A stretch of 64,000 bases of DNA, taken from contig NZ_CP009747.1 in assembly GCF_000800255.1 (NCBI RefSeq), positions 1,054,001-1,118,000 on the forward strand, given 5' to 3'. Positions 25,572 to 36,739 of the stretch are shown piece by piece. Source of the DNA: Pseudomonas parafulva (GTDB taxonomy: Bacteria > Pseudomonadota > Gammaproteobacteria > Pseudomonadales > Pseudomonadaceae). Numbering within the stretch: position 1 is the stretch's first letter; every line of letters begins with the position of its first letter. A program made the position numbers and the translations under genes. Below the pieces are notes generated by a model. That model worked only from the letters and a program-made list of their open reading frames with translations, did no database searches and was not told the origin of the DNA.

Positions 25572-25807
25572 GCGGCTTTGCGGCCAGCGTCGAGCGAGTG
25601 AGTTCCAGGGGGGGCTGGGTGATCGCCCTCCAGGCCGCAATTAATGAGGCCTCAAGCGTTTCGTTACAGGTTTATCAAGGAAAACGACCGTCGTAGCGTT
25701 CGGTATTCTGGGTGGGGTGACTTCTGGTGTCTGAATCACTAGAATATTCGCCCTTGATTCTGGAGTCGGGCTATCGCCGGCTAACGTCTGTGCAACGAGG
25801 AATATCC

Positions 25808-27121
25808 ATGCAAGTTTCTGTTGAAAACACTTCCGCTCTCGAGCGCCGCATGACCATCGCCGTTCCGGCCGAGCGCGTCGAGAACGAAGTCAACAAGCGT
25901 CTGCAACAGACTGCCCGTCGTGCCAAGGTCCCGGGCTTCCGTCCAGGCAAGGTTCCGATGAGCGTTATTCGTCAGCGTTACGAAGACGCGGCCCGTCAGG
26001 AAGCCTTCGGTGACCTGGTGCAGGCCTCCTTCTACGAAGCCGTGGTCGAGCAGAAACTCAACCCTGCGGGTTCGCCGGCCGTCGAGCCGAAGTCGTTCGA
26101 AAAAGGCAAGGATCTCGAGTTCGTTGCCATCTTCGAAGTATTCCCTGAGTTCACCGTCGCCGGTTTCGAATCGATCAACGTCGAGCGCCTGAGCGCCGAA
26201 GTAGCGGATGCCGATCTGGACACCATGCTCGAAGTGCTGCGCAAGCAAAACGTGCGTTTCGAAGCGGTAGAGCGCGCGGCCGAGAAAGACGATCAGGTCA
26301 ACATCGACTTCGTCGGTAAGATCGATGGCGAAGCCTTCGCGGGCGGCTCGGCCCAGAACACCCCGTTGGTATTGGGCTCCGGGCGCATGATTCCGGGCTT
26401 CGAAGATGGCCTGGTCGGCGCCAAAGCCGGCGAAGAGCGCGTGGTCAACGTGACCTTCCCAGAGGATTATCAGAACCTGGACCTGGCCAACAAGGCCGCC
26501 GAGTTCACCATCACCGTGAACAGCGTTTCTGCGCCGGTACTGCCTGAGTTGAACGAAGCGTTCTTCGCCCAGTTCGGTATCAAGGAATCGTCCCTGGAAG
26601 GTTTCCGCACCGAAGTTCGCAAGAACATGGAGCGCGAACTGCGCCAGGCCATCAAGACCAAGGTCAAGAATCAGGTCATGGATGGTCTGCTGGCCGCCAA
26701 CCCGGTCGACGTACCGAAGGCGCTGCTGGAAAATGAAGTCAATCGTCTGCGCGTCCAGGCTGTTCAGCAGTTCGGCGGCAACATCAAGCCTGATCAACTG
26801 CCAGCCGAGCTGTTCGAAGAGCAAGCCAAGCGTCGCGTGGTGCTGGGCCTGATCGTTGCCGAGGTGGTCAAGCAGTTCGACCTCAAGCCGGACGACGCCA
26901 AGGTTCGCGAGATGATCGAGGAGATGGCGTCCGCTTACCAGGAGCCTGAACAGGTCATCGCTTGGTACTACAAGAATGACCAGCAAATGAACGAAGTGCG
27001 TTCGGTTGTGCTGGAAGAGCAAGTTGTAGATACTGTCCTGCAGAAAGCGACTGTGACCGACAAGTCGGTCTCGTACGAAGAGGCTGTCAAGCCAGCACAG
27101 GCTCCTGCCGAAGCTGAGTGA
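25808..27121 (+). CDS. tig: Trigger factor
   Basis: 437 residues. Ribosome-associated peptidyl-prolyl isomerase and chaperone. The ribosome-binding N-domain contains the signature [19 protein letters not shown] (residues about 42-60, with GFRPGK), then the FKBP domain ([33 protein letters not shown]) and the C-terminal chaperone domain. GAGGA lies 7 bases before ATG 25808. An upstream frame extension from 25727 is leader. First gene of the tig-clpP-clpX-lon cluster; a stem-loop follows the stop. Confidence 0.97.
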   Translation: MQVSVENTSALERRMTIAVPAERVENEVNKRLQQTARRAKVPGFRPGKVPMSVIRQRYEDAARQEAFGDLVQASFYEAVVEQKLNPAGSPAVEPKSFEKGKDLEFVAIFEVFPEFTVAGFESINVERLSAEVADADLDTMLEVLRKQNVRFEAVERAAEKDDQVNIDFVGKIDGEAFAGGSAQNTPLVLGSGRMIPGFEDGLVGAKAGEERVVNVTFPEDYQNLDLANKAAEFTITVNSVSAPVLPELNEAFFAQFGIKESSLEGFRTEVRKNMERELRQAIKTKVKNQVMDGLLAANPVDVPKALLENEVNRLRVQAVQQFGGNIKPDQLPAELFEEQAKRRVVLGLIVAEVVKQFDLKPDDAKVREMIEEMASAYQEPEQVIAWYYKNDQQMNEVRSVVLEEQVVDTVLQKATVTDKSVSYEEAVKPAQAPAEAE

Positions 27122-27143
27122 TTTGCTACTTTGTAGGAAACCC

Positions 27144-27174
27144 CACAAGCCAGCCTTCGGGCTGGCTTGTGCGT
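27144..27174 (+). terminator. Stem-loop after tig
   Basis: A perfect 11-bp stem, CACAAGCCAGC with GCTGGCTTGTG, and a short CTTCGG-type loop. Only CGTTATT follows, so it may be a partial terminator or mRNA-stabilising hairpin before clpP. Confidence 0.65.
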
Positions 27175-27211
27175 TATTAAAGCCATGACTATTTGGGAGT
27201 GAGTGCAGGAC

Positions 27212-27853
27212 ATGTCCCGCAATTCTTATATTCAGCAGAGCTCTGACATCCAGGCCGCAGGCGGTCTGGTCCCGATGGTTATCGAGCAGTCCGCCCGTGG
27301 CGAACGTGCCTACGACATCTACTCGCGCCTGTTGAAGGAGCGTGTGATCTTCCTGGTCGGGCCTGTAGAAGACTACATGGCCAACCTGGTCGTGGCGCAG
27401 CTGCTGTTCCTTGAGGCGGAAAACCCCGACAAGGATATCCATCTCTACATCAACTCGCCGGGCGGTTCGGTGACCGCTGGCATGTCGATCTACGACACCA
27501 TGCAGTTCATCAAGCCCGACGTTTCCACCATCTGCATCGGCCAGGCCTGCAGCATGGGTGCGTTCCTGCTGGCTGCAGGTGCCGCGGGCAAGCGTCATTG
27601 CCTGCCCAACTCGCGAGTGATGATTCACCAGCCGCTGGGCGGCTTCCAGGGCCAGGCGACCGATATCGAGATCCATGCCCAGGAAATCCTCAGCATCAAA
27701 GCACGCTTGAACGAGCTGTTGGCTTTCCACACCGGCCAAGATCTGGAAACCATCAAGCGCGATACCGAGCGCGACAACTTCATGAGCGCCTCGCGCGCGG
27801 CCGAGTACGGTTTGGTCGACTCGGTCTACGACAAGCGGCAACTGGTGTCCTGA
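27212..27853 (+). CDS. clpP: ClpP, ATP-dependent Clp protease proteolytic subunit
   Basis: 213 residues. Serine peptidase forming a 14-subunit chamber fed by ClpX or ClpA. Catalytic triad Ser114 (QACSMGA), His139 (MIHQPLGG) and Asp188 (DTERDNF) is complete and spaced as in E. coli. The first about 17 residues are probably a self-cleaved propeptide. ATG 27212 (MSRNSYIQQ) is chosen; a GTG at 27203 would add three residues and is better spaced from GGGAG, so the exact start is open. Followed by clpX after 108 bases containing a heat-shock-type promoter. Confidence 0.97.
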   Translation: MSRNSYIQQSSDIQAAGGLVPMVIEQSARGERAYDIYSRLLKERVIFLVGPVEDYMANLVVAQLLFLEAENPDKDIHLYINSPGGSVTAGMSIYDTMQFIKPDVSTICIGQACSMGAFLLAAGAAGKRHCLPNSRVMIHQPLGGFQGQATDIEIHAQEILSIKARLNELLAFHTGQDLETIKRDTERDNFMSASRAAEYGLVDSVYDKRQLVS

Positions 27854-27899
27854 GCCCAGGCGCCAGAGCGGGCGGGCGCCCAAGGCGCCTGCCTGCGGA

Positions 27900-27928
27900 C
27901 TTGAAAAAGCCCGCAATTGCCTTCATCT
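27900..27928 (+). promoter_or_regulatory. Sigma-32-like promoter of clpX
   Basis: CTTGAAA (27900-27906), a perfect -35 match, is followed after 14 bases by CTTCATCT (27921-27928), which matches the heat-shock -10 CCCCATNT at 6 of 8 positions. It lies 33 bases before the clpX ATG. Confidence 0.6.
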
Positions 27929-27961
27929 TGTGTTGCAAGCCTACCGGATTGGATCGATCGA

Positions 27962-29245
<1,284 letters not shown>

Positions 29246-29268
29246 GTCGGACGCGGCGTGAGTGAAGT

Positions 29269-29296
29269 CTGAAGGGGCCTACGGGCCCTTTCTGCT
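29269..29296 (+). terminator. Terminator after clpX
   Basis: GAAGGGGCC and GGGCCCTTTC form a GC-rich stem around TAC, followed by TGCTTTTC, 24 bases after the clpX stop. Confidence 0.65.
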
Positions 29297-29311
29297 TTTC
29301 TGGCGCCAGCG

Positions 29312-29340
29312 CTTGTATTTTTGCCTACCTACCCCCACAT
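29312..29340 (+). promoter_or_regulatory. Sigma-32-like promoter of lon
   Basis: CTTGTAT (29312-29318) and CCCCACAT (29333-29340) are 14 bases apart; the latter matches CCCCATNT at 7 of 8 positions. About 60 bases before the lon ATG, consistent with heat-shock control known for lon in other bacteria. Confidence 0.65.
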
Positions 29341-29399
29341 TAGCCCCAAGCACTATTTCCACCGGTTTCCGGCCGACAGGCCGCTGTAGAGGCGAAATC

Positions 29400-31796
29400 A
29401 TGAAGACCACTCTCGACTTGCCTCTTTTGCCATTGCGCGATGTCGTCGTTTATCCGCATATGGTTATCCCGCTGTTCGTGGGACGCGAGAAGTCCATCGA
29501 AGCACTTGAGGCTGCGATGATGGGTGAAAAGCAGATTCTCCTGCTCGCCCAGAAAAACCCAGCCGATGACGACCCGGGTGAAGATGCCCTGTACCGTGTC
29601 GGCACGGTCGCTACTGTCCTGCAATTGCTCAAACTGCCCGATGGCACCGTCAAGGTGCTGGTCGAGGGTGAGCAGCGGGGTGCGGTCGAACGCTTCAGCG
29701 AGGTCGATGGGCATATTCGTGCCGAGGTCAGCCTGATCGACGAAGTCGAGACGGCGGAGCGTGAGTCTGAAGTCTTCGTACGTACGCTGCTATCGCAGTT
29801 CGAGCAGTACGTGCAGTTGGGCAAGAAAGTGCCGGCAGAAGTGTTGTCGTCGCTCAACAGCATCGAAGAGCCTGGACGCCTGGTCGATACCATGGCGGCC
29901 CACATGGCATTGAAGATCGAGCAGAAGCAGGAAATCCTCGAGATCATCGAGTTGTCGGCGCGTGTCGAGCATGTACTGGCGCTGCTGGATGCCGAAATCG
30001 ACCTGTTGCAGGTCGAAAAGCGTATTCGCGGCCGGGTCAAAAAACAGATGGAGCGCAGTCAGCGCGAGTACTACTTGAATGAGCAGATGAAAGCCATTCA
30101 GAAGGAGCTTGGCGACGGCGATGAAGGTCACAATGAAATCGAGGAGCTGAAGAAGCGCATCGATGCTGCGGGTCTTCCCAAAGATGCATTCTCCAAGGCT
30201 CAAGCCGAGCTGAACAAGCTCAAGCAGATGTCCCCGATGTCTGCCGAGGCCACCGTTGTGCGCTCATACCTCGACTGGCTGGTCCAGGTGCCGTGGAAAG
30301 CCCAGAGCAAAGTGCGGCTGGACCTGACCAAGGCCGAAGAGATTCTGGACGCCGACCACTACGGTCTGGAAGAGGTCAAGGAGCGCATTCTCGAATACCT
30401 CGCTGTGCAGAAGCGGGTGAAGAAAATTCGCGGACCGGTGCTGTGCCTGGTCGGCCCGCCTGGGGTGGGCAAAACCTCGCTGGCTGAGTCGATCGCCGCT
30501 GCCACCAACCGCAAGTTCGTGCGCATGGCGCTGGGTGGCGTACGTGACGAAGCTGAGATTCGCGGACACCGCCGCACCTATATTGGCTCGATGCCGGGTC
30601 GTCTGATTCAGAAAATGACCAAGGTGGGCGTGCGCAACCCACTGTTCCTGCTCGACGAAATCGACAAAATGGGCAGCGACATGCGCGGCGATCCTGCTTC
30701 CGCGCTGCTCGAAGTGCTCGACCCCGAGCAGAACCACAATTTCAACGATCACTATCTGGAAGTCGATTACGATCTCTCGGATGTGATGTTCCTGTGCACC
30801 TCGAACTCAATGAACATCCCGCCGGCGCTGCTCGACCGGATGGAAATCATCCGTCTGCCCGGCTACACCGAGGACGAGAAGATCAACATCGCGGTCAAGT
30901 ACCTGGTGCCCAAGCAGGTCAAGGCCAATGGTTTGAAGAAGGACGAACTTGAGGTCGATGTTTCGGCGATCCGCGACATCATCCGCTACTACACCCGCGA
31001 AGCCGGGGTGCGCGGTCTGGAGCGTCAAATCGCCAAGGTGTGCCGCAAGGTGGTCAAGGAGCACACTGGCCTGAAGCAGGTGAAAGTCAAGGTCACAGGC
31101 GATCAACTGGAGCATCTGCTCGGTGTGCGCAAGTTCCGCTACGGCCTGGCCGAAACCCAGGATCAGATCGGCCAGGTCACCGGCCTTGCCTGGACTCAGG
31201 TCGGTGGCGAGTTGCTGACCATCGAGGCTGTGGTCATTCCGGGCAAAGGCCAACTGATCAAGACCGGCTCGCTTGGCGATGTCATGGTCGAGTCGATCAC
31301 CGCCGCGCAGACCGTGGTTCGCAGCCGTGCACGCAGCCTCGGCATCGCTGCCGATTTTCACGAGAAGCACGATGTGCACATTCACATGCCCGAGGGCGCT
31401 ACGCCCAAGGACGGTCCTAGTGCCGGTATCGGCATGTGCACCGCGTTGGTTTCGGCGCTGACCCAGATTCCAGTGCGTGCCGATGTCGCCATGACTGGCG
31501 AGATCACCTTGCGTGGGCAGGTGCTGGCCATCGGTGGATTGAAGGAAAAACTGCTGGCGGCGCATCGCGGCGGGATCAAGACCGTGATCATTCCCGAAGA
31601 GAATGTGCGCGATCTCAAGGAGATTCCGGAAAATATCAAACAGGATCTGCAGATCAAACCGGTTAAATGGATTGACGAGGTCCTGCAAATTGCGCTGCAA
31701 TACGCCCCGGAACCCTTGCCAGATGTGGCTCCGGAGATTGTCGCGAAAGAAGAGAAGCGCGACAGCGATGCCAAGGAAAGAATGAGCACGCACTAG
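29400..31796 (+). CDS. lon: Lon ATP-dependent protease
   Basis: 798 residues. N-terminal substrate-binding domain ([22 protein letters not shown], read in parts), AAA+ domain with Walker A GPPGVGKT near 360 and sensor regions, and a C-terminal peptidase with the Ser in [14 protein letters not shown] and the Lys in [17 protein letters not shown], the Lon dyad. Degrades misfolded and regulatory proteins. GAGG is 8 bases before ATG 29400; the in-frame extension to 29262 contains the terminator and promoter and is leader. Third protease gene of this block. Confidence 0.97.
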   Translation: MKTTLDLPLLPLRDVVVYPHMVIPLFVGREKSIEALEAAMMGEKQILLLAQKNPADDDPGEDALYRVGTVATVLQLLKLPDGTVKVLVEGEQRGAVERFSEVDGHIRAEVSLIDEVETAERESEVFVRTLLSQFEQYVQLGKKVPAEVLSSLNSIEEPGRLVDTMAAHMALKIEQKQEILEIIELSARVEHVLALLDAEIDLLQVEKRIRGRVKKQMERSQREYYLNEQMKAIQKELGDGDEGHNEIEELKKRIDAAGLPKDAFSKAQAELNKLKQMSPMSAEATVVRSYLDWLVQVPWKAQSKVRLDLTKAEEILDADHYGLEEVKERILEYLAVQKRVKKIRGPVLCLVGPPGVGKTSLAESIAAATNRKFVRMALGGVRDEAEIRGHRRTYIGSMPGRLIQKMTKVGVRNPLFLLDEIDKMGSDMRGDPASALLEVLDPEQNHNFNDHYLEVDYDLSDVMFLCTSNSMNIPPALLDRMEIIRLPGYTEDEKINIAVKYLVPKQVKANGLKKDELEVDVSAIRDIIRYYTREAGVRGLERQIAKVCRKVVKEHTGLKQVKVKVTGDQLEHLLGVRKFRYGLAETQDQIGQVTGLAWTQVGGELLTIEAVVIPGKGQLIKTGSLGDVMVESITAAQTVVRSRARSLGIAADFHEKHDVHIHMPEGATPKDGPSAGIGMCTALVSALTQIPVRADVAMTGEITLRGQVLAIGGLKEKLLAAHRGGIKTVIIPEENVRDLKEIPENIKQDLQIKPVKWIDEVLQIALQYAPEPLPDVAPEIVAKEEKRDSDAKERMSTH

Positions 31797-31944
31797 TTCG
31801 TATCTCATTGGGGGGTTGATCGACACGCTTTCGTCGCCTCGCGCTGAAGCGCAGCGCCAGTGTCACCGAGCCACCCAATGATCGTTTCATGCGGTTTATT
31901 ACATACTTAGAAACATACTCATTAGAGAGATAAGGGGACTTAGA

Positions 31945-32217
31945 GTGAACAAGTCGGAACTGATTGACGCTGTTGCTGCTTCTGCTGATATCCCGAAAGC
32001 TGTTGCTGGCCGTGCTCTGGACGCAGTAATCGAGTCCGTGACCAATGCTCTGAAAGAAGGTGACAGTGTGGTCCTGGTTGGCTTCGGCACCTTCGCTGTC
32101 AAAGAGCGCGCCGAGCGCACTGGCCGCAACCCGCAAACCGGTAAGCCGATCAAGATCGCTGCTGCCAAGACGCCAGGCTTCAAAGCTGGCAAAGGCCTGA
32201 AAGACGCCGTCAACTAA
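31945..32217 (+). CDS. hupB: HU-beta DNA-binding protein
   Basis: 90 residues, starting with GTG 31945 ([16 protein letters not shown]) behind AAGGGG. The DNA-binding arm signature [21 protein letters not shown] is complete, ending [19 protein letters not shown] dimers bend and compact DNA. Located between lon and ppiD, as in E. coli and other Pseudomonas. GTG start and a strong terminator 90 bases after the stop indicate a separate abundant transcript. Confidence 0.97.
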   Translation: MNKSELIDAVAASADIPKAVAGRALDAVIESVTNALKEGDSVVLVGFGTFAVKERAERTGRNPQTGKPIKIAAAKTPGFKAGKGLKDAVN

Positions 32218-32305
32218 GTCGTCTCTTCAGCCGGATCCGGCCAAGTCGGTTCCGAGCACGTCGCGGCGGGGGCCGCAAACGTTCCCGCCGCCACGTTTGC
32301 TAAGA

Positions 32306-32336
32306 AAAGGCGCATCCTCGGATGCGCCTTTCTTTT
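32306..32336 (+). terminator. Terminator of hupB
   Basis: AAGGCGCATCC and GGATGCGCCTT pair around a TC loop, followed by TCTTTT. A second GC-rich inverted repeat lies just upstream, around 32260-32295. Confidence 0.85.
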
Positions 32337-32399
32337 ATCAGGATTCTACCCACTCTCCGCGGTTGTCGATGCAGTGGTACGACCGTTTTTGGGGGACGC

Positions 32400-34271
32400 A
32401 TGCTGCAGAATATCAGGGACAATTCACAGGGTTGGATTGCCAAGACCATCATCGGTCTCATCGTTGTGCTTATGGCACTTACCGGTTTTGAGGCCATCTT
32501 CCAGGCTGCCAGTCATAGCCAGGACGCTGCCAAGATCAACGGTCAAACCATCAGTCAGGCCGAACTGAGCCAGGCAGTGGACATGGGCCGCCGTCAAATC
32601 ATGCAACGGATGGGCAAGGACTTCGACCCGGCAAGGCTGGACGAAAAAGTGCTGCGCGAGGCTGCACTGAAGCAGCTGATAGACCGCAAGCTGTTGCTGC
32701 AGGGTGCCGAGGATGCCAAGTTCGCCTTCCCGGAAACCGCGCTGGATCAGCTTATCCTGCAGATGCCACAGTTCCAGGTTGCTGGCGCCTTCAGTGCCGA
32801 GCGTTTCGACGGCGAAATTCGTCAGTTGGGCTATAACCGGATGCAGTTCCGCGAGGCGCTCAGCCAGGACATGCTGATCAATCAACTGCGTAACGGCATA
32901 GGCGGTAGCAGCTTCGTGACAGATCAGCAGGTCGATGCCTTCGCTCGTCTGGAAAATCAGACCCGCGACATCGCCACCATGACCTTCAAGGCCAACCCGG
33001 CAGCGGTGCAGGTGAGCGATGCAGAGATCAAGGCTCACTATGATCAGCACGCAAAGGAATTCATGACGCCCGATCAGGTGGTCATCGATTACATCGAGCT
33101 GAAGAAAGCAGCCTTCTTCGACCAAGTATCGGTCAGCGACGATCAACTCCAGGCTGAATACCAGAAGGAAATCGCTAATCTTGCCGAGCAGCGCGATGCT
33201 GCGCATATTCTGATCGAAGTCAACGATAAGACTGACGACGCTCAGGCCAAGGCTCGAATCGAAGAGATCCAACAACGCCTGGCTAAAGGTGAAGATTTCG
33301 CCAAGCTAGCCAAGGAGTTCTCTCAGGATCCAGGGTCTGCTGCCAATGGTGGCGATCTGGGGCTGGCCGGCCCCGGTGTGTACGACCCAGCATTCGAAGC
33401 GGCGCTGTACAAGCTGAACAAAGATCAGGTATCCGCTCCGGTTCGTACCGAATACGGCTATCACCTGATCAAGCTGCTCGGCATTGAGGCGCCTCAGGTT
33501 CCGACCTTTGCCAGCCTCAAGGACAAGCTGACCCACGAGCTGAAAACTCAGCAGGTGGAGCAGAAGTTCGTCGAAGTCACCAAGCAGTTGGAGGACTCTG
33601 CCTTCGAAGCCTCGGACCTCGCCCAGCCTGCGCAGGAACTGGGCCTGAAAGTGCATACCTCGGCGCCGTTCGGTCGTGAGGGTGGGGAAGGTATCACTGC
33701 CAATCGCGCAGTCATCCAGGCAGCCTTCAGCGAAGAAGTGCTGAATGAAGGCGCCAATAGCAATGGCTTGGAGCTCGATCCGGAAACCGTGGTGGTCGTA
33801 CGGGTCAAAGAGCACCGCAAACCTGAACAACTGGCCTTGGAAGCGGTGTCGTCCACCATCCGTGAGCATCTGGCCAAGGAGAAAGCCACTGCAGAGCTCA
33901 AGGTCAAGGCCGACAAGCTGATCGCCGGGCTGCGCGACGGCTCCATTGTGCCGGGCACCGCGCAGGAGGGTCAGCAATGGAAGGTGCTCGAGGCGGTGAC
34001 TCGCGACCAGGAAGGCGTAGATCCTACCGAGTTGCAGGCGGCCTTCCGCATGGCCAAGCCTGAGTCCAAGGACAAGTCCGTCTACGCCAGCGTGGTGCTC
34101 AAGGATGGCAGCCTTGCGGTGTTGCAACTCAAGGGCGTCAACGAGGGTGCAGCAGCGTCCGAACTGGAGAAGCAGCAAATTCGTCAATACCTGGCCTCGC
34201 GCACGGGGCAGGCAGACTTCGCGGCTTATCTGAAACACCTGGAAGACACGGCAGACATCACTCGCTACTGA
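32400..34271 (+). CDS. ppiD: PpiD, periplasmic folding chaperone anchored in the inner membrane
   Basis: 623 residues. One N-terminal membrane helix (IIGLIVVLMALTGFEAIF), a SurA-like N-domain, one parvulin domain at about 235-360 (DAAHILIEV to EYGYHLIKLL), and a C-terminal domain. PpiD associates with SecYEG and helps newly exported proteins. GGGGG precedes ATG 32400 by about 6 bases; the frame from 32322 runs back into the hupB terminator. Parvulin active-site residues look degenerate, as is usual for PpiD. Confidence 0.95.
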   Translation: MLQNIRDNSQGWIAKTIIGLIVVLMALTGFEAIFQAASHSQDAAKINGQTISQAELSQAVDMGRRQIMQRMGKDFDPARLDEKVLREAALKQLIDRKLLLQGAEDAKFAFPETALDQLILQMPQFQVAGAFSAERFDGEIRQLGYNRMQFREALSQDMLINQLRNGIGGSSFVTDQQVDAFARLENQTRDIATMTFKANPAAVQVSDAEIKAHYDQHAKEFMTPDQVVIDYIELKKAAFFDQVSVSDDQLQAEYQKEIANLAEQRDAAHILIEVNDKTDDAQAKARIEEIQQRLAKGEDFAKLAKEFSQDPGSAANGGDLGLAGPGVYDPAFEAALYKLNKDQVSAPVRTEYGYHLIKLLGIEAPQVPTFASLKDKLTHELKTQQVEQKFVEVTKQLEDSAFEASDLAQPAQELGLKVHTSAPFGREGGEGITANRAVIQAAFSEEVLNEGANSNGLELDPETVVVVRVKEHRKPEQLALEAVSSTIREHLAKEKATAELKVKADKLIAGLRDGSIVPGTAQEGQQWKVLEAVTRDQEGVDPTELQAAFRMAKPESKDKSVYASVVLKDGSLAVLQLKGVNEGAAASELEKQQIRQYLASRTGQADFAAYLKHLEDTADITRY

Positions 34272-34287
34272 GGGACGCCTTGCTATT

Positions 34288-34315
34288 GAAACAGGCCGCT
34301 TTAGCGGCCTGTTTC
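34288..34315. terminator. Bidirectional terminator after ppiD
   Basis: GAAACAGGCCGC-TTTA-GCGGCCTGTTTC is a perfect 12-bp stem followed by ATTTC, between convergent ppiD and the patatin gene. Confidence 0.85.
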
Positions 34316-34390
34316 ATTTCAATACGCACACGTGTTCGCAGCGCCCTACCGGCAGATCAGCCATTGTGCGGGCCGTTGAGCAACGCTCGT

Positions 34391-35428
34391 TCAGCGTTTC
34401 TGTGCTTCGTGCCCGTCGAGTGTATCGCGCGCGATTTCCCGCCCCAGCGCGATGAGTTCGGGCGCCTTGTAGAACTCGAAAAAACGGCATACCCGCTTGG
34501 GCACGTTGATCAGCACGTCTGGTGGATAACCTGCAATCTTGTACTGGGCTAATGAGGTTTGCATGACCTCGAAGCTTTGGTTGATCAGATCGAGTAGGGA
34601 AGCAGGTCCGACGTTGTCGATGATGAACGACCCGGTCGCCGACTTGGGCGCCCCTTCACGCTCTGGCGCTGCGGCCGGCTGTCCCTGTTGGTCGGTCGGG
34701 TCGCTCAACCATGGGTTGCTCTGGCTCATGCGCTCGGCGACGATTTCCTGCTCGATGCGCATCAACTGCTCCGCAGGCTTGCGCCTGAATGGCATGCGCG
34801 AACCCAGCGAACTGATCACTGATTCGAAACGCATCCGAAAAGCCGCCGGGCGTTCGACGACCGGCAACTGATACTGTTTCTGATTGGTAGCGTTGAGGTT
34901 GACCGCGATGATCAGGTCGCAGTGACTGGAAACCACAGGCACGATCGGCAGTGGGTTCAAGATGCCGCCATCGACCAGCATGCGATTGCCCTGCATCACT
35001 GGGGTGAATAGGCTGGGGATCGCTGCGGACGCACGCATGGCCTGATGCAGGCATCCCTCCTGAAACCAGATTTCCTGCTGGTTTGTCAGATCGGCTGCCA
35101 CAGCAGTGTAGGGGATACGAAGTTGCTCAATATTCATTTCCCCCACGATCTTGCGGATTTGTCCGAATACCTTGTCACCGCGGATGGCCCCCAGGCGAAA
35201 GCTCACGTCGACCAGGCGCAGCACATCCAGATAGTCGAGGCTCTCGATCCAGCGCCGATACTCATCGAGTTTGCCAGCAGCGTAGATACCGCCCACCACT
35301 GCGCCCATCGAGCAGCCGGCGATACAGGCGATCTCATAGCCGCGGCGTTCGATTTCCTCGATCACACCAATGTGCGCGTACCCTCGGGCGCCGCCCGAGC
35401 CAAGTACCAATGCGACACGTTTGCTCAT
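34391..35428 (-). CDS. Patatin-like phospholipase
   Basis: 345 residues. Patatin catalytic features: oxyanion loop GSGGARG (10-16), nucleophile motif GCSMG (Ser40) and catalytic Asp153 in VDGGILNPLP. RssA/NTE-type small bacterial patatins hydrolyse phospholipid acyl chains; the substrate here is unknown. No signal peptide is seen, so it is probably cytoplasmic or membrane associated. The C-terminal part after about 220 is charged and lacks a recognised domain. GGGGA lies about 7 bases before ATG 35428. It converges with ppiD and is divergent from a small lipoprotein gene. Confidence 0.88.
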   Translation of the reverse strand: MSKRVALVLGSGGARGYAHIGVIEEIERRGYEIACIAGCSMGAVVGGIYAAGKLDEYRRWIESLDYLDVLRLVDVSFRLGAIRGDKVFGQIRKIVGEMNIEQLRIPYTAVAADLTNQQEIWFQEGCLHQAMRASAAIPSLFTPVMQGNRMLVDGGILNPLPIVPVVSSHCDLIIAVNLNATNQKQYQLPVVERPAAFRMRFESVISSLGSRMPFRRKPAEQLMRIEQEIVAERMSQSNPWLSDPTDQQGQPAAAPEREGAPKSATGSFIIDNVGPASLLDLINQSFEVMQTSLAQYKIAGYPPDVLINVPKRVCRFFEFYKAPELIALGREIARDTLDGHEAQKR

Positions 35429-35582
35429 AGTTTTCCCCGCGAGAGTCGGCAATGATCGCCACAATGCACGCTTTGGCGCTCGGGCTTCAATGGTGCTGTG
35501 CGCTATGTCAGGCGCGACGGGCACTTTTCACCGTGCCGACCGTCGAAACAGCGACTGTTGTCCCTTCTTGAGGTATCACCCG

Positions 35583-35861
35583 ATGAAAGCGTGGATCTTC
35601 GTTCCCTTGATGGCGCTGGCGGTAGCCGGTTGTGCAGGCAAAACGGCTTACCGCGACAGTTGCGCGACGCAACTCGATGCCGCCTGGAAAGAGCTCGATC
35701 TAGCCAAGGCCGAGGGGTTCGCCGGCACCGTCAGCTACTCCAAGGCGCTGTCCCTTCTGACTGGAGCCAAAACCCAGCAGCAGTTCGAAGCGTTCGAAGG
35801 GTGCAGCACCAAAGCCGAGCGTGCGCGCTTCTACATCCGTGAGTCCCGTGCCGGTCGATGA
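35583..35861 (+). CDS. Small putative lipoprotein
   Basis: 92 residues. A signal sequence ends in AVAGC (Cys17), giving a likely lipoprotein. The mature part is short, helical and contains CATQLDAAWKELDLAKAEGF and a second Cys pair region (FEGCSTKAERARFYI). I do not recognise a named family; similar small lipoproteins occur in Pseudomonas. GAGG lies 10 bases before ATG 35583. The stop is 15 bases before the CHAD gene start, so the two are probably co-transcribed. Confidence 0.72.
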   Translation: MKAWIFVPLMALAVAGCAGKTAYRDSCATQLDAAWKELDLAKAEGFAGTVSYSKALSLLTGAKTQQQFEAFEGCSTKAERARFYIRESRAGR

Positions 35862-35876
35862 CCGAGGAGAGTGGAA

Positions 35877-36644
35877 ATGTCCGCGATGATGGATCATGTG
35901 GTTGCCCAGGTGCTGGCCCTGCACGTCCGTCTGCTCGCTTGTCGCGAGCGCCTGGCTGCTGATACCGACAGCGAGGCGCTGCATGACCTGCGCACCATTC
36001 TGCGACGCCTGCGCAGCCTGCTGCGGCCCCTGCGTGGCCTGCCTGGGATCGAGCAGCTAGAAGACGCGGCACGGTCCCTGGGCACGTTGACCACGCCCTT
36101 GCGAGACCGCGAAGTGCTTGCTGCGCAGTTGATCGCCAGTGGCCACGCCGAGGCTGGCCAGCGGCGACTGCAGGGCAGGGCGGCCACCTTTGCCAGCGTT
36201 GCTGCCAGCGCACAATTGAGGCGTGTCCTAGCTATTCTCGATACGTTCCCGTTGTTCCTGCGCGCCGCCGATCGCGAAGGTTTGGCCCACGAACTGCGTA
36301 CCCGGGTCGATAAGCGGCTAGGCAAGCAATGGCGCAAACTCCAGGCCGGCATTGACGACCCGGCGCATGATCGTCATCGCCTGCGTCTGTTGATCAAGCG
36401 GGTGCGCTACGGCGATGAGGCTTATCCGCAGTTGCGCCATGCGAAGAAGCCGCTGCAGCGCCTGCTCAAGCAGGCACAGGCGGATCTTGGCGACTGGCAT
36501 GATCGTCTCCAGTGGCTGCTGCAGGTACGTGAGCATGCCGATCTGGCGCCCTGCGCCGAAATGTGGAAGCTGCAGTTGCAGCAAGCCGAGCGTCATTGCG
36601 ATGTCACGCTCAAGTCGCTGCGCAAGGCGCTGTCACACCGATAG
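35877..36644 (+). CDS. CHAD domain protein
   Basis: 255 residues, entirely helical and rich in Arg and His. LHDLRTILRRLRSLLRPLRG near 38 and DRHRLRLLIKRVRYGDEAY near 163 are the two conserved CHAD half-repeats with the basic patches that bind polyphosphate. No CYTH triphosphatase domain is fused. CHAD proteins are known to attach to polyphosphate granules; a catalytic role is not established. GGAG precedes ATG 35877. It follows the small lipoprotein closely; no polyphosphate kinase gene is in the window. Confidence 0.85.
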   Translation: MSAMMDHVVAQVLALHVRLLACRERLAADTDSEALHDLRTILRRLRSLLRPLRGLPGIEQLEDAARSLGTLTTPLRDREVLAAQLIASGHAEAGQRRLQGRAATFASVAASAQLRRVLAILDTFPLFLRAADREGLAHELRTRVDKRLGKQWRKLQAGIDDPAHDRHRLRLLIKRVRYGDEAYPQLRHAKKPLQRLLKQAQADLGDWHDRLQWLLQVREHADLAPCAEMWKLQLQQAERHCDVTLKSLRKALSHR

Positions 36645-36739
36645 TCCCTGTAAATGACCGATATGTAGGCTGTCACCGATCTGTGCGCTGGATACTCTGC
36701 AGCCTGGTTGCACTACGAACGAACAGGGCTGTGAGCGCC

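Noticed and set aside
25781..27916. 711-codon open frame on the minus strand opposite tig and clpP
   Set aside because: It is a mirror of GC-rich codons in two strongly supported genes; it has no ribosome site or family resemblance and crosses the gap between the two genes.
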